Made by a program: the position numbers and the translations under genes
The notes under the pieces: model-generated
Databases searched by the model: none
What the model was told of the DNA's origin: nothing
What the model saw: the letters and a program-made list of their open reading frames with translations, nothing else
Shown here: positions 16,122 to 20,594 of the stretch, piece by piece
Numbering within the stretch: position 1 is the stretch's first letter
Layout: each line of letters opens with the position of its first letter
Assembly (NCBI GenBank): GCA_041688215.1
Contig: JBDNIO010000028.1
Span: 1 to 20,594, forward strand
Direction: 5' to 3'
DNA from: JBDNIO01 sp041688215
GTDB taxonomy: Bacteria > Pseudomonadota > Gammaproteobacteria > Nevskiales > Salinisphaeraceae
Length of the DNA stretch: 20,594 nucleotides

Positions 16122-16454
16122 TTATACCGTGAAGGATTCACCACAGCCGCAGGAGTTTTTCGCGCGTGGATTATCGAAGCGGAACATGCTATTCAGGCCT
16201 TCCGAGCGAAAATCCAGGGTGGTGCCGTCGAGCACGTCCATATGCTTTTTGTCCACTACTACTTTGGCGCCATGGCCTTCGAAAACCGCGTCAGTCGCGC
16301 CAATTTCGTCGGCATAGTCCATGGTGTACATGTAGCCGCTGCAGCCGGATTTACGCACACCAACGCGCAGGCCGACACCGCTTCCGCGTTTGCAGAGCTG
16401 TTCGTTCACCCGATGGGCTGCTGCTTGTGTAACTTCTATATTCATACTATTCAT
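16122..16454 (-). CDS. iscA: A-type Fe-S cluster carrier IscA
   Basis: A-type proteins receive Fe-S clusters and pass them to target enzymes. The 110-residue sequence has LRVGVRKSGCSGYMYTMDY with the first conserved Cys, the middle segment DGTTLDFRSEGLNSMFRFDNP, and the CGCG pair in NSCGCGESFTV; all three ligand cysteines are present. The overall pattern matches IscA slightly better than ErpA, and the isc neighbourhood supports that. I chose ATG 16454 because AAGGTG lies 4 bases upstream; ATG 16445 gives a more IscA-like length but has no such spacing. It starts 23 bases after the IscU-like gene. Confidence 0.93.
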   Translation of the reverse strand: MNSMNIEVTQAAAHRVNEQLCKRGSGVGLRVGVRKSGCSGYMYTMDYADEIGATDAVFEGHGAKVVVDKKHMDVLDGTTLDFRSEGLNSMFRFDNPRAKNSCGCGESFTV

Positions 16455-16477
16455 AATACACCTTGTGATCACTTTAT

Positions 16478-16849
16478 TTAAGGGGGGTTCCTAGTCACTG
16501 TATTGGTCAATGCATTCGCCAGCGCGTCCTCCACCAGTAATGCAACATGGCGTTTGGCAGGCGCCAACTCAAGGGCGGATTCTATTTGTGTGGCGTTCAG
16601 TGTGTTGATCTGCACCAATTTGCGGCCCGTAAGCCATTCGCAGGCCCAATCCCCCGCGGCAATGCATGCAGGGCAACCAAATGCCTGAAAACTGGCGCGC
16701 ATGACCCGGCCGTTTTCAATCTGCAGGTAAAGTTGCAGCACGGCTGCCGAGCCTGGCGTTTCGGCGCGGCCGGTTAAATCTATCGGCTGCGCGGCGCCGG
16801 GGTATCCGGGGTTGCGAAAGCGGGTTTCTATCTGATTGCTGTAAATCAT
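16478..16849 (-). CDS. Divergent IscU-like Fe-S scaffold lacking two cluster ligands
   Basis: IscU is the scaffold on which the desulfurase builds an Fe-S cluster. This 123-residue protein follows the IscU fold: YSNQIETRFRNPGYPG at the start, EWLTGRKL after the middle, and LELAPAKRHVALLVEDALANAL near the end. Of the canonical ligands, the central Cys is kept (Cys59 in FGCPAC) and so is the His (His101). The first Cys, normally in APACGD, is absent (TPGSAA), and the Cys after the His is Val102. Two extra cysteines, Cys62 (CPAC) and Cys70 (DWAC), are present. The usual LPPVK chaperone motif reads LAPAK. It may bind a cluster differently, or only interact with the desulfurase. The start ATG 16849 lies 1 base after the upstream stop. 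Confidence 0.8.
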   Translation of the reverse strand: MIYSNQIETRFRNPGYPGAAQPIDLTGRAETPGSAAVLQLYLQIENGRVMRASFQAFGCPACIAAGDWACEWLTGRKLVQINTLNATQIESALELAPAKRHVALLVEDALANALTNTVTRNPP

Positions 16850-16850
16850 T

Positions 16851-18056
16851 TCAAGATGCCGCCTGCATTTTCGAAGACACTTCCCAGAGGGGCGAAAGCG
16901 CACGCAGACGATTGACCTCCCAGCTAATTTTGTCCGCGGCGATATCCACATCCGCTTGCGTGCTGAACCGGCCCAGGGACAAGCGCAGGCTTGCGCCAGC
17001 CAGCTCCGGTGTTCTGCCGAGCGCGCGCAATACGTAAGACGATTCTGCCCGTGCCGCGCTGCAGGCCGAGCCCGAGGAAACGGCCAGCGCCTGCTCGCCC
17101 CCGGTCACCGCCGCCAGCAGCGCTTCGCCGTCCACGCCCTCGACACTGATATTCAGAATGCCGGCAACCGTTTTTTCGCCGTTACCATTGCGGATCAGTC
17201 CGGGCAAGGTTTTCAGCTTGCCCCACAAATCATTGCGCAACGTGGCAATGCGGCCTTGTTCTTCAGCCATATCGCTGCCAGCCAACGTGCACGCCGCCGC
17301 AAAACCGACAATCTGATGCGGCGCGAGCGTGCCGGAGCGCAAGCCCTGCTCATGTCCTCCGCCCTGGATTTGCGCCAGCAGACGCGCCTTGGGCCGCTGA
17401 CGCACATACAGGGCACCAACGCCCTTGGGTCCGTGCAATTTATGCGCGGACATCGAGAGTAAATCCACGCCCAGGGCATCGACATCAATCGGTAGTTTGC
17501 CCAGGCTTTGCGCAGCGTCCACGTGCAGGGTTATGTCATTTTCGCGAGCTAGCCTGGCGATCGCGGAAATATCCTGAATTACGCCGATTTCGTTGTTTAC
17601 GTGCATCACACTAATCAGCGCGGTGTCGTGCGTTAACACCTGCGCCAAGGCTGGCACGTCAATGCGACCACCGGCATCCACATTCAGCCAGGTCACGCGC
17701 CAGCCGCGGCTTTCCAGGTCGCGCACCGGGTCGATTACGGCCTTGTGCTCGGTGCGGGCGGTAATAATATGCCCGGGTTTACGCTGCTGACGATGATGGA
17801 AATCAGCAACGCCTTTTATCGCCAGGTTATTGGCCTCGGTGGCACCGGAGGTCCATACAATTTCCTCGGGACGCGCCTGTATCAAGTTTGCGACTTGCGT
17901 GCGCGCCTGCGCCACGACTTGCGCGGCGTTCCTGCCCGGCCCGTGGGTCGACGCGGGATTGGCGTAGCATTTTTCCAGTTGCGTCTGCATCGCAGATAAA
18001 ACCGCGGGCGCCAATGCCGTGGTGGCCGCATTGTCCAGATAAATGGCTTGCATCAT
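16851..18056 (-). CDS. IscS-type cysteine desulfurase, second copy
   Basis: Cysteine desulfurases are PLP enzymes that release sulfur from cysteine as a persulfide for cluster assembly. This 401-residue copy is the more E. coli IscS-like of the two: YLDNAATTALAP, RTEHKAVIDP (His104), SVMHVNNEIGVIQDI, PLP Lys206 in MSAHKLHGPKGVGALYVR, GGGHEQGLRSGT, catalytic Cys332 in SSGSACSAA, and LSPLWE at the C-terminus. It starts at ATG 18056 with an ATGA overlap of the upstream desulfurase stop; an ATG at 18053 is the next codon. Active-site residues are intact. It directly precedes the IscU-like gene, so it may be that protein's partner. Confidence 0.95.
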   Translation of the reverse strand: MMQAIYLDNAATTALAPAVLSAMQTQLEKCYANPASTHGPGRNAAQVVAQARTQVANLIQARPEEIVWTSGATEANNLAIKGVADFHHRQQRKPGHIITARTEHKAVIDPVRDLESRGWRVTWLNVDAGGRIDVPALAQVLTHDTALISVMHVNNEIGVIQDISAIARLARENDITLHVDAAQSLGKLPIDVDALGVDLLSMSAHKLHGPKGVGALYVRQRPKARLLAQIQGGGHEQGLRSGTLAPHQIVGFAAACTLAGSDMAEEQGRIATLRNDLWGKLKTLPGLIRNGNGEKTVAGILNISVEGVDGEALLAAVTGGEQALAVSSGSACSAARAESSYVLRALGRTPELAGASLRLSLGRFSTQADVDIAADKISWEVNRLRALSPLWEVSSKMQAAS

Positions 18057-19216
18057 CCGGCCAACACCCCCGGATTAATGCTGGGCATGGGCGCGCCGCC
18101 CTGAGTGAGTTGCGCCAGCACGGTCAATAACTGATTCACTTCGTCCTGGCTGTTGTCTTTGCCCAGACTGACGCGGATGGCGCCTTTGGCGATGTCCGCG
18201 GGCAAGCCCATCGCCAGCAGCACATGGCTGGGTTCAACCGAGCCCGACGCGCAGGCCGAGCCGGGGGAGACTGCAATATAGTAACGATCCAGAGACATAA
18301 CCAAGCTTTCGCCGTCGAATCCGGGCACCGAAAATTGCAGGGTATTGGGCAGGCGCTCGGCCTCGGTGGCGAAAACCTGTATTCCGTTTATGGCGCGCAG
18401 TCCAGTTTGCAGATGGTCGCGCAATTCTCTTGTATGTGCCCTGCGCTTTTCCAGTTGTTGCACGGCCAGTTCCGCCGCCTTGCCGAAGCCCACGATCGCC
18501 GCAGTGTTTTCCGTGCCACCGCGCAGGCCGTGCTCGTGGCTGCCGCCGTGCAGCAGCGCGTCGATGTCCAGACCTTTATCCAGAATTAACGCGCCGACGC
18601 CTTTGGGGCCGTAAATTTTATGCGCGGACAGGCTCATGGTATGTGCGCCGGATTGGCGATAGTGCATCGGCAATTTTCCGGCCGCCTGCACCGCGTCGCA
18701 GTGCATTAACGCGCCATGCTCGCGGGCCAGTGCCGAAATCGCGGGGATATCCTGAATCACGCCGGTTTCGTTGTTCGCATACATGCAGGCCACGATGCGC
18801 ACGTCGCCTTTCTCCAGCAGCCGCGCATAGGCCTGCAGGTTGAGCCGGCCCTGGGCATCTACCGGGATCTGTTCGACCTGCCAGCCGCTGCGCGTTAATG
18901 CTGCGCCGGGTTCAAGCACCGCAGGATGCTCAATTGCGCTGACGAGTATGCGGCCCGGTTTCAAGCGCGCGGCCAGACCTTTAAGCGCCATGTTATTAGC
19001 TTCTGTACCGCCGCCGGTAAACAGCACCTGCGAGGGGTGCGCGTTCACCAGCGCAGCCACTTGCTCGCGCGCGCTGTCGATAGCCGCGCGCGCCGCACGC
19101 CCCGGTTTGTGCAGGCTGGCGGCGTTTGCGTACGTTTCGCGCAAGTACGGCAGCATCGCGTCGAGCACCGGCTCGTCGAGTTTGGTGGTGGCGTTGTTGT
19201 CGAAATAAATGCTCAT
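18053..19216 (-). CDS. iscS: IscS/NifS-family cysteine desulfurase, first copy
   Basis: This 387-residue PLP-dependent desulfurase has YFDNNATTKLDEPV, SAIEHPAVLEP (His98), YANNETGVIQDI, PLP Lys200 in LSAHKIYGPKGVGALI, GGSHEHGLRGGTEN and catalytic Cys322 in SPGSACASGSVEPSHVL. The DNNATT start and GGSHEHGLRGGT read more like NifS than E. coli IscS, so the symbol is by position as much as by type. I chose ATG 19216: it has GAGGAG 5 bases upstream and overlaps the iscR stop as ATGA. Upstream in-frame codons extend into iscR without likeness. It is followed by a second, more IscS-like copy in a 4-base overlap. Confidence 0.93.
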   Translation of the reverse strand: MSIYFDNNATTKLDEPVLDAMLPYLRETYANAASLHKPGRAARAAIDSAREQVAALVNAHPSQVLFTGGGTEANNMALKGLAARLKPGRILVSAIEHPAVLEPGAALTRSGWQVEQIPVDAQGRLNLQAYARLLEKGDVRIVACMYANNETGVIQDIPAISALAREHGALMHCDAVQAAGKLPMHYRQSGAHTMSLSAHKIYGPKGVGALILDKGLDIDALLHGGSHEHGLRGGTENTAAIVGFGKAAELAVQQLEKRRAHTRELRDHLQTGLRAINGIQVFATEAERLPNTLQFSVPGFDGESLVMSLDRYYIAVSPGSACASGSVEPSHVLLAMGLPADIAKGAIRVSLGKDNSQDEVNQLLTVLAQLTQGGAPMPSINPGVLAG

Positions 19217-19637
19217 ACTAGCTCCTCGAATCGTTCGGGTGTCTGACTGCAGGACGACTTGCGCGCGCAAATTTTGGCCAGCGTGGTGTCAGTCAAGAAG
19301 CCTTGTACGTGACGTGTCAGGTCAGCCCACAAATCATGCGTCAAACCATTACAGGCACTGGGACAAAGCGTAGCGTCGAGGGGTTCGTCCACGGCGTTTA
19401 TCACATCCGCCACACTGATTTTTCCGGCGCAACGACAGAGTTCATAACCACCGCGTGCCCGCGCGTGCTGCAGACCAGATCCTGCTCGCGCAGATTGCGG
19501 AACAGCCGTTCCAGATAGGCCGCGGAGATGCCCTGGCGCTGGGCGATGGCGCCGATACATACGGGGCCATCCGCGCTGTGCATGCCCAGGTCCAGCATGG
19601 CGGTCACGGCGTAGCGGCCTCGGTTAGTTAACCTCAT
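19213..19637 (-). pseudogene. iscR: IscR regulator interrupted by a frameshift
   Basis: IscR is an Rrf2-family repressor that senses Fe-S status and controls the isc operon. The first frame (19637 down to about 19455) encodes the winged HTH: MRLTNRGRYAVTAMLDLG, AQRQGISAAYLERLFRNLRE, LVCSTRG. It then runs out of frame and stops at 19401. The rest, GGYELCRCAGKISVADVINAVDE to RFEELV, continues in a different frame to 19213. One missing base around 19449-19458 (GGGCACGCGGTGG on the - strand) restores a protein of about 140 residues. The cluster loop reads CPSACNGLTH: two Cys and the His, where E. coli has three Cys plus His. The start overlaps the cysE stop as ATGA, and the stop overlaps iscS. 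It may be a real mutation or a sequencing error. Confidence 0.88.
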
Positions 19638-20377
19638 GGGGCGTTCGCGGTCTCGCTCTCGCCAAGACGCGCCTGTATCGCTTCCAGCGCCTGTTGCAGC
19701 TCGGTCTGACGTTTTTCCAGCCTGTCGATATGGTCGACCATGGCGTCGATACCGCGCGCAACCGGGTCGGGCATTTCCTGGGTTACGCCGTAGGAATCAA
19801 AACCCATGCGCTCAGCCAGCGCAGCGCGTTCATCACCGCCGCCTGATTCAATTTCTTCAGCCTGTTTGCATTTCACCAGTTTGGCCGGCACGCCAACCGC
19901 GGTGCAGCCCGGCGGCACTTCCTTGACCACCACGGCGTTGGAGCCGATACGCGCGCCCTCGCCCACGGTAAATGGCCCAAGTACCTTGGCGCCGGCGCCC
20001 ACTACCACATTATTCGCCAGTGTGGGGTGACGGTTGCCCGGATTCCAGCTTGTGCCGCCCAGGGTTACACCCTGGTAAATGGTGCAATCGTCGCCGATTT
20101 CGGTGGTCTGTCCGATCACCACGCCCATGCCGTGGTCGATAAAAAAACGCCGGCCAAGGACGGCACCGGGGTGGATTTCTATCCCCGTAGTCCAGCGCGC
20201 GAAATGCGAGATCATGCGCGCAACCCACTTCAGATCATTGCCCCAGCACCAGTGCGCCATGCGGTGAAACCAGATTGCGTGCAGCCCGGGGTACGCGGTA
20301 ATCGCCTCCCAGGTATTGCGCAGCGCCGGATCGCGGTCGGCGATTGCGCTGATGTCTTCTTTCATTCGTTCAAACAT
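19634..20377 (-). CDS. cysE: Serine O-acetyltransferase
   Basis: CysE acetylates serine to O-acetylserine, the precursor of cysteine. An N-terminal helical part is followed by a left-handed beta-helix of hexapeptide repeats (about 65-165: IEIHPGAVLGRRFFIDHGMGVVIG, TEIGDDCTIYQGVTLGG, ANNVVVGAGAKVLGPFTVGEGARIGSNAVVV). Catalytic His82 (DHG) and His117 (NRHP) are present. The C-terminus (about 205-240) is probably coiled coil. At 247 residues it is shorter than E. coli CysE (273). It heads the block and overlaps iscR by 4 bases; a cysE-iscR-iscS start is known from Azotobacter vinelandii. It ties cysteine supply to sulfur mobilisation. Confidence 0.95.
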   Translation of the reverse strand: MFERMKEDISAIADRDPALRNTWEAITAYPGLHAIWFHRMAHWCWGNDLKWVARMISHFARWTTGIEIHPGAVLGRRFFIDHGMGVVIGQTTEIGDDCTIYQGVTLGGTSWNPGNRHPTLANNVVVGAGAKVLGPFTVGEGARIGSNAVVVKEVPPGCTAVGVPAKLVKCKQAEEIESGGGDERAALAERMGFDSYGVTQEMPDPVARGIDAMVDHIDRLEKRQTELQQALEAIQARLGESETANAP

Positions 20378-20451
20378 GCCTGATTCTTGACGCTTGCAGC
20401 TATATCCAACCGTATTGGTCGTGATTGTACAGATTTACGTTGTCGGGGTCG

Positions 20452-20530
20452 ATGCTTAGCCTCTTCCAATACGAAATGAGTCTGAAGCCAGGCACATGTT
20501 TCCAACATGAAATGAGTCTGAGCTAAGCAT
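20452..20530. repeat. Direct repeat pair inside a 9-bp inverted repeat
   Basis: Two 22-base copies (20464-20485 and 20500-20521) match at 20 of 22 positions and share GAAATGAGTCTGA; the period is 36 bases. They are bounded by ATGCTTAGC (20452-20460) and its exact reverse complement GCTAAGCAT (20522-20530). Together they form a compact structured unit between the cysE start and a possible gene start at the right edge. It could be the end of an insertion element or a regulatory array; neither can be shown here. Confidence 0.6.
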
Positions 20531-20549
20531 AACCGTTCAAGATGGTGGG

Positions 20550-20594
20550 ATGAAACTCATCATGAACGTCAAACATTTAACGACCTTGCAGCAA
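20550..20594 (+). CDS. Possible start of an unidentified gene, cut by the window end
   Basis: From ATG 20550 the frame reads MKLIMNVKHLTTLQQ and stays open to the end of the window. GGTGG lies just upstream but very close to this ATG; ATG 20562 (MNVKHLTTLQQ) is an alternative start. Fifteen codons are too few to identify it. The wording recalls N-termini of some transposases, which would fit the repeats just upstream, but that is a guess. Confidence 0.3.
   Translation, partial: MKLIMNVKHLTTLQQ

Noticed and set aside
19217..19270. N-terminal extension of the first desulfurase to 19270
   Set aside because: It overlaps iscR, and ATG 19216 has a strong ribosome site and begins the family sequence.
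20378..20450. IscR-binding site upstream of cysE
   Set aside because: I looked for the type 1 IscR motif and found no convincing match; an AT-rich GGATATAGC is not enough.
1..20594. CRISPR array, tRNA or rRNA gene
   Set aside because: No regularly spaced repeats with unique spacers and no cloverleaf-like or rRNA-like segments were seen on reading both strands.

Overview
The window is bacterial chromosome, GC-rich and densely coded, with no rRNA, tRNA or CRISPR that I can see. Gene content and order (guaB-guaA divergent from xseA; cysE-iscR-iscS leading into iscA, ndk, rlmN, pilW, rodZ, hisS, yfgM, bamB, der) are those of a gammaproteobacterium. The cysE-iscR-iscS head resembles environmental gammaproteobacteria and Azotobacter more than enterics. 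A finer placement cannot be made from sequence alone.

Left part (1-2600) is accessory: the 3' part of a TIR-domain gene on the + strand, facing a hipB-hipA toxin-antitoxin pair on the - strand. Next (2685-7346) come guaA and guaB on the - strand, in the usual guaBA order but physically guaA left of guaB, with xseA divergent from guaB. A heptanucleotide repeat element sits at the guaB/guaA junction and has apparently replaced the native start codon of guaA. A predicted outer-membrane lipoprotein of unknown function (7438-8076, +) converges with der.

From 8084 to 20377 fourteen genes run uninterrupted on the - strand; read in transcription order they are cysE, iscR (frameshifted), two tandem cysteine desulfurases, an IscU-like protein lacking two of the usual cluster-binding cysteines, iscA, ndk, rlmN, pilW, rodZ, hisS, yfgM, bamB and der. 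Many are joined by 1- or 4-base start/stop overlaps, so much of the block is probably co-transcribed and translationally coupled. The first part makes cysteine, mobilises its sulfur and builds Fe-S clusters; the rest is nucleotide, rRNA/tRNA modification, pilus, cell-shape, translation, envelope-assembly and ribosome-biogenesis housekeeping. Compared with the enteric layout, hscB-hscA-fdx (expected between iscA and ndk) and ispG (expected between rodZ and hisS) are absent from this locus.

The right end (20378-20594) is non-coding except for a possible gene start running off the window. It has a 36-bp-period direct repeat enclosed by a 9-bp inverted repeat, possibly the edge of a mobile element. 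No gene-free stretch exceeds 300 bases; the largest gaps are 20378-20549, 2512-2684, 5815-5966 and 15972-16121. The most notable signals are the guaA start capture by a repeat, the remodelled isc locus (broken iscR, doubled desulfurase, cysteine-poor scaffold), and the TIR/HipBA accessory edge. I do not see a complete new multi-gene system beyond these.
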